From positions 372,001 through 436,000 of the forward strand of contig JBEWZL010000266.1 of NCBI GenBank assembly GCA_045837725.1: a DNA stretch of 64,000 nucleotides. Reading direction: 5' to 3'. This document shows positions 1 through 11,335 of the stretch, one piece after another (position 1 is the first letter of the stretch; each line of letters opens with the position of its first letter). The DNA is from Vermamoeba vermiformis (Eukaryota; Tubulinea; Echinamoebida). Under the pieces are notes generated by a model. It was given only the letters and a program-made list of their open reading frames with translations, was not told the origin of the DNA and searched no databases. A program made the translations under genes and the position numbers.

Positions 1-1911
1 TAGTGAAACTGAATTAGGCCTTGGAATTCGTTCGCAAAATATTCTCAATGCTAACGCGCAGGTAAATTCATAATTTAATTTTGATTTTTTTCGATCGAGC
101 TAATTTAAGCTTTCAATCGTGTTGCGATTTGTTAGACTAAGACTCTTTGATATAGGGCGTTATATTCATTTTAAAGAACGATGAAGTCGAACGCAGCTTT
201 GCTTCTGCTAACGTTCGATTTTTGCGACTGGATTTGGCGATCCTTTTGATTTCTTTTGACGTAAGTACATATAATGAATTCAATATAGGCAATACTAAAC
301 TATTATAACTGTCGTTGATTACGATTAAATCGGCACCTGTCATTTAGACACGGGTGACAAGATTAACCCGGATCAGATGAACTAAATTTTATTAATTTAC
401 GAATTCCTATTGAATAGGACGGGCAAAGCATTAACGAAACAGTACTATCGAGCAATAATACAGTCTACGGCACCATAATCTCGGGTATGTCTGAGAATGA
501 AAGTTTATAAAAGTTGTCGCGCGAGTTTCGATCCAAATTTACACCTTAGATTCGATTCCATTAATGAATTTTGAATCAATTGCCTTAATAAGTGCATATA
601 CATTATGTAAAGCATTAAACTAAGTAATTCTATTCTTACAGACGACATTCCAGTTTTGGATGTTGGACGAACTCCCTGGCACATTGTCTTAATGACGATT
701 GGCTTAGCCTGCGACATATTAGCGTTAGTATGGACTGCAATTCAACTCAAATTCCACTATGGTTCTGATACTGCGCATATTTCAAGAACAGCCTTAATTT
801 TGCTAATTATTGGATGCTTTTGTAAGTGACGTTCATTTCTCAGAATCGCTTAAATATATCGATATTGACTCTTAGTATCTATAGCACTAATAGTAGAGCG
901 CACTTTGACGTTTGTTTACCTTTTCGGACCAACTTTTTATTTGGATCTGCTCACCGGTTTCATGGCTATGGGCATTATTTTGGTTACTTTTGCTTCAACA
1001 TTCATCGCACTATACTGGTAAGTATACTATCGTATCAATATAGTCCGTTCATTACTTAATTCTTGATTCTGAAGGAACACTTTGCTTTTCCCGCACAAAA
1101 AACGAACGCTCGAAAGCACGAAGATTTTTATTCCGCTGCTCTGCTTTTTCAGCGTAAGAATAGCATAGTATTACTACAATAAGCTAACATAATTATATTA
1201 TTAGGCCTTGGCTGTTATTTACATGGTTATGGAAGGACTTGGCATGTTGGCGTCAATTACAATTGTTGAGGGAATTTGCGTGGGCATATTAGGCGTAAGT
1301 AAATATGGTCCCATAGCTTCATATTAAGTTACTTACTATAATATGCTATCGATAGATTTTAGCGCTTTATTTCGTCATTAGTGGATTCCTTTTGTTCCGC
1401 ACGATGAAAACGTACTTTACGGCAGCTGTCAACAAGAAACAAATCGTTGAAAGAGTAAGTCCATTACAAAAATCATTAGTGCCCGACACCTTTTCGCATA
1501 ATCCCTATTATATACTCATACTCTATTCTTTCTAATTGAAATCCATGACCTCGAAGAACGGATCCGACAAATTTTTTCAGATTCATCACTGAGCTCATAG
1601 CAACATTAGTTTTTTCCTAAAGCTATTTCAGATAATAATACGCCCTTATTTTTTAGTTGAGAGTTAGTCTCGTGCTGGCGGGTATCAGCATGTTGTGCCT
1701 ACTTGTCGCCGTATTATTGGCCTCACCAGCACCCTATTTAGCCAACCAAGCGTACTACTGGCTCATTCGCGTGTTTATTAATTTGTTCGGTGCGTCGTCA
1801 GCCGCAGCACTAGCGTTCTTATTCAGAACCAGGTCCGCAAAACACCCTCGGTCATCAGCCGCTACCTCGAGTCAAAATCACTCGAAATCAACCGGTACAT
1901 CCGGCAATTAG
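1..1911 (+). CDS. PA-domain seven-transmembrane receptor-like protein, copy 1 (5' end outside window)
   Basis: Nine exons are visible: 1-61, 156-260, 418-484, 642-821, 885-1017, 1075-1153, 1205-1294, 1356-1454 and 1657-1911. Exon by exon it matches the complete paralogue at 2889-5162, so the signal peptide and most of the N-terminal domain lie left of the window. The visible lumenal part (GVIFILKND, RSFASANVRF) resembles the end of a protease-associated (PA) fold. About seven hydrophobic spans follow, among them PWHIVLMTIGLACDILALVW and LVLAGISMLCLLVAVLLAS, then a short Ser/Thr-rich tail. It is probably a plasma or endosomal membrane receptor or sorting protein. Seen: exon structure and hydrophobicity. 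Inferred: the PA call and receptor role. No ligand or G-protein evidence is visible. Confidence 0.8.
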
Positions 1912-2888
1912 CACCAGTAAATTATTTATACTATTTGTACACTAAAATCCCTCGCATCGCGTGATTTGTTTACAGATCCCAAGCCAAAAGTTGACACGTG
2001 TCACTCCGAGTGTCATACAGAATCATCGCTTCTGGTTTGCCTTTGACAGCTTCGTAGCGACAATCAAAAACATTTCACAGGCGGCGAACTGATTCGGTAA
2101 ATTTTGGCAATGCTTCAACAAAAATAGATCCGCGGACATTTCCCGCGACTGCAACCAATACCAATAACAAAAAGCGTACAACCAAATAACCGAATGAATT
2201 AAATATTGAATCAGATGAGAACGATATCCTTTTGGAAAGTTCATGAAAATTAATCAGGCGTTTGTTCCGCAGCCACTGCGGAGCCAACCGTACACTTTAC
2301 GAAAACATTGACCGAGTCTGCGAGGATTTTATTGGAATAATTCAAGAAAAGAATTTCAACTGCGAGACCTTTCAAGTTATTGCTGAGTACGCTTTCAGAA
2401 ATCGGTTTCAAATTCATTAACCAATATCTACCTAACCGCAGAGATCGTTTTATCAATTGAACTAATTTCGTATAAAATCGGAGGGTTGTTATTATAATTT
2501 ATTTGACACGCGTCTTATAAATTCACAGGTATCCCACAGAACACATCCCGCGATAATAACTTGAATTGGTATTTGATCGTAAAGAACGTCTTGTCAACAT
2601 CATTAATATATGTACGAAATTAGATCGATTTAGTCCGCGTACATTGCCGATAGTAAGTGGATGTGTTCGGAACAGATCCCGACAACACGGAACTTTGGCC
2701 TTCAGATTTCGAAACATAAGACGTAATGCATATTAAGCGTTAAATAATGCAAAATCGGACATTGTGTATTGTTCCGCTGCGCAGTACGAATGACGGGTGG
2801 GTTTTTATGTCTAAATAAAGACGTAAGGATACGGGTTCATTCCATTATTCAATTATTCTCGATGATGAGAACATAAATTCAACAAAAG
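1912..2888. other. Spacer between the two PA-7TM genes with orphan open blocks
   Basis: No convincing gene. Three plus-strand stretches stay open for 40-57 codons: one about 2245-2418 (reads HCGANRTLYENIDRVCED...) ending in a stop, one about 2570-2733 (DRKERLVNIINICTKLDRF...), and a short one near 2010-2080. They could be eroded exons of a lost gene or chance. The 12-bp palindrome TGACACGTGTCA lies at 1992-2003. The sequence just before 2889 is the promoter and leader of copy 2. Confidence 0.4.
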
Positions 2889-5162
2889 ATGCGTCAAATA
2901 ATTCAAATATTCGTATTATTGTTATTTATTTTTGGAGCATTGGATGCAACTCTTGTAGTCGATGATGGCAATTCGCAAAAAGTTTACAGAGCTCCATTTA
3001 TATATTTTGGACAGCATCCGTTCAATATCACAGCACCACTAGTGATATTAAGTGATTATGATTCTTGTGAACAGATCGCGACAGATTTGACAGGCAAAAT
3101 TGCAATATCGCCTGCCTATCGCGATTGTCCCACAAGCGAAACTGAATTAGGACTTGGTATTCGCTCAGCCAATATTCTTCAGGCAAACGCTCAGGTAAAT
3201 ATGTCGAAAAAAGGATATAATTTAAATTATTTTTCCACCAAGACTTGTATTTTTGTTGTTCTGATTCAGAATACTAATTATTGGTGGTAAATATTTAGGC
3301 CGTAGTATTTATAATGAAGAATGATGGTATTGATAGAAGTTTTGCTTCGGCGAACGTTGGTTTCCTATCGTTAGACATTGCAATTCTCATCATAGCGTTT
3401 GAGGTAAGGATGATGCAATTTAATACACACACCTTCATTATTGGAGGCATAGCGCATGAAATCTCCTTTGTTGGATTTTTGTAGACTTTCAAACGTCAAA
3501 TCTGGACAGACAAACGTGATCCGTAGACAGATATTCAGTGAATTTCGATTATCGGGTCTTAAAATTGATTAATAACATATAAAATAGGATGGCAAAGAGA
3601 TTGCTACGACAATCAACTCAACTACTAACGAAGTAATTGGATGGGTCGTGTCTGGTAGGTAGATCTAATTTCGAAGTCAAACAGAAAACCTTTATTATTG
3701 ATGTTTATCATAACTTATGCAAACTAAATATGGTTTTGATGTCATTATTTTACTCTTTTATGTTTAAGACGAGTTGGAATGAACCTCCAGCAGCGGAGAT
3801 TTAATTTTGACTTTCAATTTCAGTTTTAAGCGCACAATCCATAAATTGCGATTACTTAATGGTACTCACCGCTATATATAGACGATATACCTGTTTTGGA
3901 CGTAGGCAGCACTCCATGGCACATTATCTTGATGACTATTGGTTTGGCATGCGACTTGTTAGCTTTAACTTGGACCATAATCCAGCTCAAAAATCACTTC
4001 TATTCATCGCAGAGCGCTGCTATTTCTAGAATAGCCTTAATTCTGTTGATTATTGGCTGCGTCGGTACGTGCGATCCGCCTCAAAGTTTTTATTCTTTTT
4101 ATATGGATTAAGTCTTCGCAAATACTAATCTAAATATACCTTACCATAGCACTGTCATTTGAGAGAATTCTTACGTTTGTTTACATCTTTGGCCACACTT
4201 TCTATTTGGATCTGCTCACCGGTTTCATGGCCATGGGAGTCATCTTGGTCACATTCGCTTCAACATTCATCGCATTATATTGGTAAGCATACTATCGTCT
4301 AAATATAGCCCTTTCATTACTTAATTCTTGATTCTGAAGGAACACTTTGCTTTTCCCGCACAAAAAGCGACAGCTCGAAAGTCGCAAAATTTTCATCCCA
4401 CTGCTTTGCTTTTTCAGCGTAAGTAATACAAATTCTGATAATAAGACTGTTCTAAATACCCTATCTATAGTCACTTGCAATCATCTATGTCATCATGCTT
4501 GGATTAGGCTTGTTGATGTCTATTACCGTTTTGCAATACATGTGCGCGTGTCTCTTGGCCGTAAGTTTGACTCATATTCATAATGTACGTTGTATATGAT
4601 GCTAAATCCATGCACAGGTATTGGCGTTGTATTTCGTGGTCAGCGGAATTATTTTGTTCAAGTCGATGAAGACGTACTTCACAGCAACTATTAACCGCAA
4701 GAAAGTCGTTAAACGAGTAAGTTAGCCTTTTATTATTATACCGTGTTCTAGTGCATATTTGAATACTCATTGTGCTTTGAAGACGCATTGAGATTACGCA
4801 AATTTCCTCGAAAGTCAGTTCCAAACGGATCTGAATTAGCACTTTTGGCCACAAACTTTTTCATCTGAATTGTCGAGAATATCATAATTAATCTCCTTTT
4901 ACAGCTTCGAGTTGGTTTGGTGCTCGCAGGTATCAGTCTCATGTGTCTTTTAGTCGCGGTAGCTCTCGCCTCTCCGGCCCCGTACTTGGCAGACCAAACC
5001 TATTACTGGCTCATACGTGTCTTTATCAACTTGTTCTCGGCAACCTCTGCAGCAGCATTAGCTTTTCTCTTCAGAACGCGTAATGATGACCCGTCCAACA
5101 AGTCGTCAAAGGGTCACTCGTCGAGCAACAATACGACTAAATCTGTAGGGCCTGTTGTGTAG
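2889..5162 (+). CDS. PA-domain seven-transmembrane receptor-like protein, copy 2
   Basis: Nine exons: 2889-3194, 3299-3403, 3588-3654, 3882-4064, 4150-4282, 4340-4418, 4471-4560, 4618-4716 and 4905-5162; they sum to 440 codons (439 aa). Residues 1-20 are a signal peptide (MRQIIQIFVLLLFIFGALDA). Residues about 25-160 resemble a PA domain: a CEQIATDLTGKIAI strand, a conserved Cys pair and AVVFIMKNDG. Seven hydrophobic spans fill about 165-400: PWHIILMTIGLACDLLALTW, ISRIALILLIIGCVAL, a long FGHTFYLDLLTGFMAMG region, KIFIPLLCFFSSLAIIYVIM, VLALYFVVSGIILF, LVLAGISLMCLLVAVALA and WLIRVFINLFSATSAAA. A Ser/Asn-rich cytosolic tail follows. The tandem paralogue upstream shows a local duplication. PA plus 7TM suggests a surface or endosomal receptor; signalling is unproven. 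Confidence 0.85.
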
Positions 5163-5263
5163 ACCTGTCCATGGATTTAACCACAAATGAAAATCAAACA
5201 CATAATGTAAATATAACGCTTTAATAAATTATTGTTACTGAGCCCGGGGCTCGTATCAGAGAT

Positions 5264-6068
5264 CTGAACGCCTGGCTATGAAAAAGACGGGCAAGACGTA
5301 CCAGCAACTCTTCAGCTCTATCATTAAACAGCCACTTGGATTGACTGTGTCAGTGTTCCCGGGCTCTAACGCTCGTCCTTCATGTAAGTCAGAGGCGAAA
5401 AGTTGACCCCTCGCAGTACTTTGACACCCGGATCTAAGACATGCACTAATCCTTTTCGCTTTATACAGCCTCGTTAAACACTAACGTCATCGAGTACGAG
5501 AAGATTTTGCGCTCAATTTTCCTTAAGACGATCTTGCCTGCTGAAATTATTGACATGGAGCAGGATCAGACCAACTTCTCGATCACTTTGTCACCAGCCA
5601 CTGAATATAATGTTGGTTGGCATTATGGTAAGTTTTAAACCCCGACAAGGGAATTGCGTGTATAGTAATCTTACTGCTTATACAGCTTTGGGTCATTGGG
5701 TGGAGTGTCCGTATGAAAAGTGGAACCCAAGCTGCTTGACCGACATTTTCAGACGATCAAGTCCTGGTGCACTTGGCTTCTATCCTTGGATCGATCGTAA
5801 AATGAACTATTACGGCATCTTGGCAACGTACCAAAGCAAGGGAATTTTGTCAGCGTTGCAAGTCGATGCTTTCCGTGACGAGATCCACGCAGCTCTGGCG
5901 GCAGTGAGCGGAACGCCTGGTACTCAACCTACGGCATCGTCTAGCCCTAGTAGCTCCAATAGTCCGAGCAATACCAACCCCTCGCCAAAGAGTTTGGGAT
6001 CTGGATCAAGTCAAGTGTTAACAACCGTTTGGATGTCGATCGTTATGTGCTGTATCGCATTGTTGTAG
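5264..6068 (+). pseudogene. 5'-truncated copy of the GPI-type beta-lactamase-like gene (copy A)
   Basis: Homology to the complete copy (6502-8193) starts near 5264 and covers only its last three exons: to 5383, 5469-5627 and 5686-6068, with intron positions conserved. The first ATG in frame is 5278. Signal peptide, the SxxK nucleophile and the YSEN region are all absent, and the 3' UTR of the preceding receptor gene lies directly upstream. The C-terminal part is intact, including the Ser/Pro/Asn-rich stalk and the hydrophobic GPI-signal-like tail (SIVMCCIALL). It cannot be an active hydrolase by family rules. A short transcript is possible but I see no promoter. It probably arose by incomplete tandem duplication. 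Confidence 0.75.
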
Positions 6069-6501
6069 CTTAACTATAGTTGGTAATTCTTGTAAAAGTG
6101 TTATAAAACTTCATTCTTGTAACTTAGATCCTGCAGCTTGGCGCTACTCGTTTGACTTTTCTTTGTTGTAATAACGGACCTAGAATTATTAATGCTCATT
6201 ATTGTCACGTCTTTTTTTGTAGATTCTCGTCGCAGGCGTTGTAAGTCAATAATCTGGAGTGTCACTTCCATCCGACTGAATCCATCGTGCATCAACAGCT
6301 CAATAACGCCGAAAAAGTAATGGAAGAATCACATATGGACTATTAAAATGTCCTGTGCACAAAGAAGTGACTGCGGAATCATAGTTTTGGAAAGTGACAC
6401 TTGACGAGTCCACTTTCCAACGCAGCCGAAAAATTTAAAGATAAAAACTGAGAAATCGGAACATTTTCATTATGACACTTGAGATCAATACAACGAAAAA
6501 C
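6069..6501. promoter_or_regulatory. Spacer and promoter of hydrolase copy B with a hairpin
   Basis: No gene seen. A perfect 10-bp inverted repeat, TTGGAAAGTG (6387-6396) and CACTTTCCAA (6411-6420), with a 14-nt loop, sits about 80 bp before the chosen start of copy B. It may be an operator-like site or a transcribed hairpin. An upstream in-frame ATG at 6472 exists, but 6502 starts exactly at a signal peptide. Confidence 0.35.
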
Positions 6502-8193
6502 ATGAAGATTTGCATCGCTTGTTTTGTTCTTCTTTGCTTCTACGCTGCTGGTAACGCTCAACCGTCTTCTCAAACAGTTTGGGAAGCACTGGATGCCAAA
6601 GTTGCAGCAGTCAATATTACTGACTTCTTCTTCCTTCTTGGCAACGAAGATGGAGTCTTCTATACTTATCAGAAAGGTAACGTTTTGATTCAATTAATCG
6701 GATCACGAAATTGAATTTTTGCTTCACGTCGATAGACTTCTTCGTGCAATTAAGTCTGCAATTTTAATATTTAAAGAAAAATATGTAGAATAAATCTTGC
6801 TACTTCCACTTACCGATCTGCTCCAGGAACCAAGATCACCAACACCACCTCAATGCCCGTCGCCAGTGGCTCCAAATGGGTCTCTAGCGTCGTATTCAAC
6901 ACCTTGATTATGAACGTAAGTGATTCAATATTTGATGTGATCCGATTATCGACGCTGCTTCTTACATCCATTTTTACCAGGGTACTTTGTCCTTCCTCGA
7001 CCAGCCTCAAGACTATATCGATTGGTGGACTAAGGACCCTGCTGATCCACGCTCTCGTGTAAGACGTACGTACTGAGTTAGCAAGCTAAATCCAGCCGAG
7101 GCTTCATCTAACGATCCGTGTCTAGTGCAACACTTGCTCAACTTTCAAAGTGGCTTTACTATCTCGCAAGACTGTGTGTTTGTTCAGACTATGAACTTGT
7201 AAGTACTATTCTTTCAATCAGCGTTGAAGATCCGTCGATCTGATCCGTTACTTACAGCGAGGACTGCGTCAAAATCATTTACGCGAACAGCTCCAATTTC
7301 GAGCCTGGCCAAGTATTTTACTACAGGTATGGTAAATAAGCGTTAAATTGAGCTTTTAAGACTTACGTCAATAATTTTCTCAGCGAAAATCACATGCACA
7401 TCTTGGGACTCATGGCACAGAAGAAGACGGGCATGACATACAACCAAATATTCGATGAGATCCTCAAGAAGCCACTTGGACTCACTGTATCGACTTTTCC
7501 GGGCTCCAACCCTCGTCCTTCATGTAAGTCGGTGTCCGAAAGTTGATGCTGAGCAGCACTTTGACACGTAGATCCATGCATCTCACTAACTATTTTTACC
7601 TTGAATAGCCTCGCTTAATACCAACGCCATCGAGTACGAGAAGATCTTGCGCTCTATTTTCTTGAAGACGATCTTGCCTGCCGAAGTGATTGACATGATG
7701 GATCAAGATCAGACCAACGTCACCATCGAGTTTTCTCCTGCACAAGAATACAACGTTGGTTGGCATTACGGTAAGAATCTAACACGCGTCTTGACTTACC
7801 ATATATGGCAATCTAACCGTCATGGCAGCTCTCGGTCATTGGGTGGAGTGTCCTCACGAACAGTTTGAACCGAGCTGTTTGACCGACATCTTCAGAAGAT
7901 CAAGTCCTGGCGCACTTGGCTTCTATCCTTGGATCGATCGTAAAATGAATTATTACGGCATCTTGGCAACGTACGAAAACAAGGGAATTTTGTCAGCTTT
8001 GCAAGTCGATGCTTTCCGTGACGAGATTGAAGCTGCTGTAAGAGCCGTCAGCCCTACTCCAGCTGCTGAGCCCACTAGCTCGACAAGCCCAAGCGACAGC
8101 AACACCTCTCCCAAGTCTTCAACGGCCACTGCTAGTCACGTGCCTGCATTGATTTCGTTAGCAACAGTTCTTTCAGGAATTATTCTTTTGTAA
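6502..8193 (+). CDS. Secreted, probably GPI-anchored beta-lactamase-like serine hydrolase (copy B)
   Basis: Exons 6502-6676, 6827-6915, 6981-7065, 7126-7198, 7258-7326, 7384-7523, 7609-7770 and 7829-8193 give 386 codons. Residues 1-19 are a signal peptide (MKICIACFVLLCFYAAGNA). The SxxK motif of class C beta-lactamase/penicillin-binding folds is SGSK in MPVASGSKW (about residue 75). LQHLLNFQSGF follows, and YYSENHMHILGLMAQKKTG corresponds to the second catalytic block (usually YxN). The C-terminus has a Ser/Thr/Pro stalk and a hydrophobic end (ALISLATVLSGIILL), typical of GPI attachment. The substrate is unknown; relatives include esterases, peptidases and inactive binding proteins. The flanking copies A and C are degenerate, so this is the working member. 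Confidence 0.8.
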
Positions 8194-8261
8194 GAATGAT
8201 ATCCGATTTCTTTCCATAAACGTCATATTTCTACTTAACTCCGAATCTTGATCGATTAAAT

Positions 8262-8601
8262 GAATGATGGATCAAGATCAGATCCAACTCCGGGTCGGTT
8301 TTCTCCTGAGGCGACATAGATTGGTGGAGTATAGAAAGAGTATAATTTTATTTTAGCTCTCAGTCATTGGGCTTTGTCAGCGTCGCTAGGCGATGCTTTC
8401 CGTGACGAGATTGAAGCTTCTGTAAGAGCTGTGAGCAATAGTCCAGTTGCTGAGCCTAATAGCTCGACAAGACCAAGCAGTGGTAATGGTCCAAGCAATA
8501 GTAATACTTCTTCTAACCGCGTGGCTGCTGGATCAAGTCACTTGCACGCGAAGGTTTGGATGTTGTTTGTTTGGTTAGGAATCACGTTATTTTGCAAATA
8601 A
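8262..8601 (+). pseudogene. Eroded 3' copy of the beta-lactamase-like gene (copy C)
   Basis: 8262-8310 matches the exon around 7690-7745 of copy B (GATGGATCAAGATCAGA and TTTTCTCCTG), but with stops and small changes. From 8357 the last exon reappears: ALSHW joins directly to a block equal to ALSA...DAFRDEIEA, so about 60 codons are deleted in frame. A Ser/Asn stalk and hydrophobic tail (VWMLFVWLGITLFCK) follow, ending at 8601. All catalytic motifs are missing. It is a third tandem unit in decay; transcription from the full copy could read into it. Confidence 0.75.
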
Positions 8602-8784
8602 TGCGTATAAAAGTGTCACTTATGTGCATTATTCATTTCATAGTATTATTATGTTTAAGTTTCGGTATGGTTGAATGGCCGATAAATATTTATTAATATT
8701 CCATCGTAATTACAAAAATTATTTAAATTAAACGGTGCTTTGCAACACCATTTAACACTATTATATTAACGCCTAAAATAGATC

Positions 8785-9754
8785 TTACTGTTGAAGAGCA
8801 AGGGTTAAAAATTTCTGATCGGCTTCACCCTTCTTGACCATATCTTGTAACAAAGTCTTGCCTTGTTCGCCGAGACTCTTGATCACCACCTTCATAATCT
8901 CGACGGTCGGCTTAATTTTACGCTTTCGCATATCAGTTACGAGTTCGGACATCTTTTGGGTGTCTCCTTTTTGTTGGAGCTGATCGAATACGTAGCCGAA
9001 CAGTGTTGTGCCTAATTCAGCGTCGAGTTCTGCTTGAAGCTATAGTATGAAGATATTAGTAACGCATTTGATATTAACTAGCGATGCTGGAGTGAAAATA
9101 TCTAAAAGTGCGCGTGATCCACAATATGGATGTTACCGCAAATAATTATACAATATTCGTTCGTATTATTCTACGTATTATAGTATGTAATTAATTGTAT
9201 ATAATTAAAGAATTCGAACGATATCATTACGACATAAATTATAAAAACTGGATTAGCGAAAAAATTAATTATCATCGAATGTGTCTCAGATAAAATTATA
9301 TAATAATTATAAATATTAATAATGCACGTACTCGTGACAAATCAGGCACTCGCTTGCTGGGAAGGACGCCCTTGTATTTTTCTTCGTGTCTAGCCTTGAG
9401 CATTTTTACGTGCAAGGCGTATGTTTGCATATCAAGAGCATAATCATGCTTTTTTGCATCTTCAATTAAATCCTCGACGGCTTGATAGTTTCCCTTCTCA
9501 AAATGGTCTCGCAAACGGTTGTTGAATTCGATGACTCGTGGATCTTTTGAAGTTCCGGGCAATTCCTCGTCTTCCCAGTTAGTAACTGTCCTCTTGGTGT
9601 TAAATATTTCAGCTTTGTTGGTTAAAAATACAGTGCTGGCCTTGGAAGCAGATTTGCTGTTGATGCCAAACAAGGATTTGCTTGCAGAGCTACGAGAACG
9701 GGTAAGCGCACTAGCTCTTCGTCCAACCAATGACACACAAAGCCTTTGAAGCAT
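8785..9754 (-). CDS. Small mitochondrial PPR-like protein
   Basis: Two exons, 9332-9754 and 8785-9039, give 226 codons. The N-terminus (MLQRLCVSLVGRRASALTRS) is Arg/Ser-rich without acids, a typical mitochondrial presequence. Residues about 85-140 (FEKGNYQAVEDLIEDAKKHD, LDMQTYALHVKMLKARHEEK) and the second exon (TLFGYVFDQLQQKGDTQKMSEL, MRKRKIKPTVEIMKVV) form helical pairs like pentatricopeptide repeats. PPR proteins bind organellar RNA or ribosomes. This one is short, with about three to four repeats, so an accessory role in mitochondrial expression is likely. The chosen ATG at 9754 starts the presequence. The SAR1 gene runs divergently. Confidence 0.7.
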
Positions 9755-10369
9755 TTTAATAATTATTGGTGTTGCACTCGTCACAGAGGAAAAAATAAAT
9801 AATCAGATCAAACACAATAGTTTTGTTGCATTAAAATCCAAACACATCAACCAAACATCACCAAAACTTCGATATTTGTATTACCAACACCTCTGCCAAC
9901 ATCCTGTATTCTCCTTGAAAATACTGAAATCGATCAAGGTTAGTTTTCTCGTGCCAACTATCCGTTACCAAGAGATGGGAATACATTTGTCAATTAAGAG
10001 TGGTAATTTATTTTAGTTATTAAGATAATTATATTATGATCACTACTACGGCATACTCTTCGCCGGCAATTTCTGAGGCTTTTTCTTTAATTTTTTTGAC
10101 ATCAAAATCTGTTTTTTTGATTTTCGCTCGACGCCAAATTCAGACTTACGTGCGCAAGCCGTTTCCTAAATTACCTAAAGTGGTGTTTAGGCACTACAAT
10201 TATCCCTTTTTTGGGTGCCCACTACGTCAGCATGACTGCTACGTCGTGCTTGAAACTTGCGTCAGCTTCTTCGGCGGAAAGTATATATTTCAATTTTTCG
10301 CACGGGGAATTAGTATAATTAAACCCGAAGAGCAACGAGAAGCAACACTTGAAACTCAATCTCGAATAA
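9755..10369. promoter_or_regulatory. Shared divergent promoter region (PPR-like / SAR1)
   Basis: 615 bp between divergent starts. It contains T-rich stretches and a plus-strand open frame (10036-10425) that overlaps SAR1 exon 1 in another frame and has no coding character. CCAAAC/CACCA repeats lie at 9838-9870. No further gene seen. Confidence 0.5.
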
Positions 10370-11335
10370 ATGGATTTACTTGGAGCCGTATTTGGATTTT
10401 TCAAAGGCATCTTAAGATACTTTAGTAAGTACATTATACATTTACTTTAGATCATTTGCACGATTAACCAATCCTTCCAGACTTGATCAATAGAGAAGCG
10501 ACGATCTGCCTTTTGGGGCTTGACAACGCAGGCAAGACAACGCTATTACATCTCCTTCGATATGGAACATTAAGAAGCTCCCCACCTACTCGCAAGCCTA
10601 GTAAGTCACAAGTTCACAAAGGGTAGTTGTACCTAGTCTAACGCGATCCAACAGACATGGAAGAAATGACTATGGGGCACATCAACTTTAAGGCCTGGGA
10701 CTTAGGCGGCGATATTCAAGGTACCAAAATAACTACGTTGTATAATATCGCTTAATATTTTGAAATAAGCGAGTTTTAATTGGTCTGCTTTGCTAATCCA
10801 TTTACAGGACGAACTCTTTGGGACACTTATTATCCTATTGTTGATGGCATCGTATATTTGATCGACTCCTCAACACCTGAGCGATTTGCAGAGTCTAAGA
10901 CAGTATTTAGTGTAAGTCTTCGTACTTCATCAGCGCTCGATCTAGGATCTCAACAGCAAAATCAAGCTGCTTCATGATCCTTCTTGAAGTATTCTAAGTA
11001 AATACTGATATATTGTCCGCGAGCAGAGATTGATAACTGCTAATGCAATCAAAGACGTGCCGATTCTCGTGCTTGGCAACAAGATAGATCAGCCAACAGC
11101 AGTGCGCGAAGAAGACATTCGACAGTACTTTGGCATTCCTTCGACGACATTCAGCCATGATGTGCGACCTATTGAGCTTCAGATGTGCAGCTTGGTGAGA
11201 AAACAAGGCTATGGCGAAGGTACGTTACACGCGATCCAAGATCGATCTTATCGGCTCGTCTAATTCGATTTTGTTATAGGATTTATGTGGCTTAGCAAGC
11301 AGATTGCAGATAGAGATAAGAAAGATGAGAAGTAA
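10370..11335 (+). CDS. SAR1-family small GTPase (COPII), without the usual catalytic His
   Basis: Exons 10370-10424, 10481-10600, 10655-10720, 10808-10911, 11027-11219 and 11280-11335 give 198 codons. The amphipathic N-terminus ([18 protein letters not shown]) fits the membrane helix of Sar1. The P-loop is [11 protein letters not shown], the base motif GNKID, and the C-terminal [18 protein letters not shown] is diagnostic of Sar1. In canonical Sar1, the switch II motif DLGGH supplies the catalytic His; here it reads DLGGD. In switch I the usual HPT is KPN. Both lie next to exon joints, but the splice sites are clean. Sar1 starts COPII coat assembly at the ER. These changes would weaken intrinsic or Sec23-stimulated GTP hydrolysis, so this may be a divergent paralogue. 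Confidence 0.85.

Noticed and set aside
9519-9749. Plus-strand frame opposite the PPR-like gene
   Set aside because: It is the complement of a gene with presequence, clean splice sites and PPR-like helices; residues show no family pattern.
10036-10425. Long plus-strand frame before SAR1
   Set aside because: It overlaps the SAR1 first exon in another frame and has a skewed composition; SAR1 explains the region.
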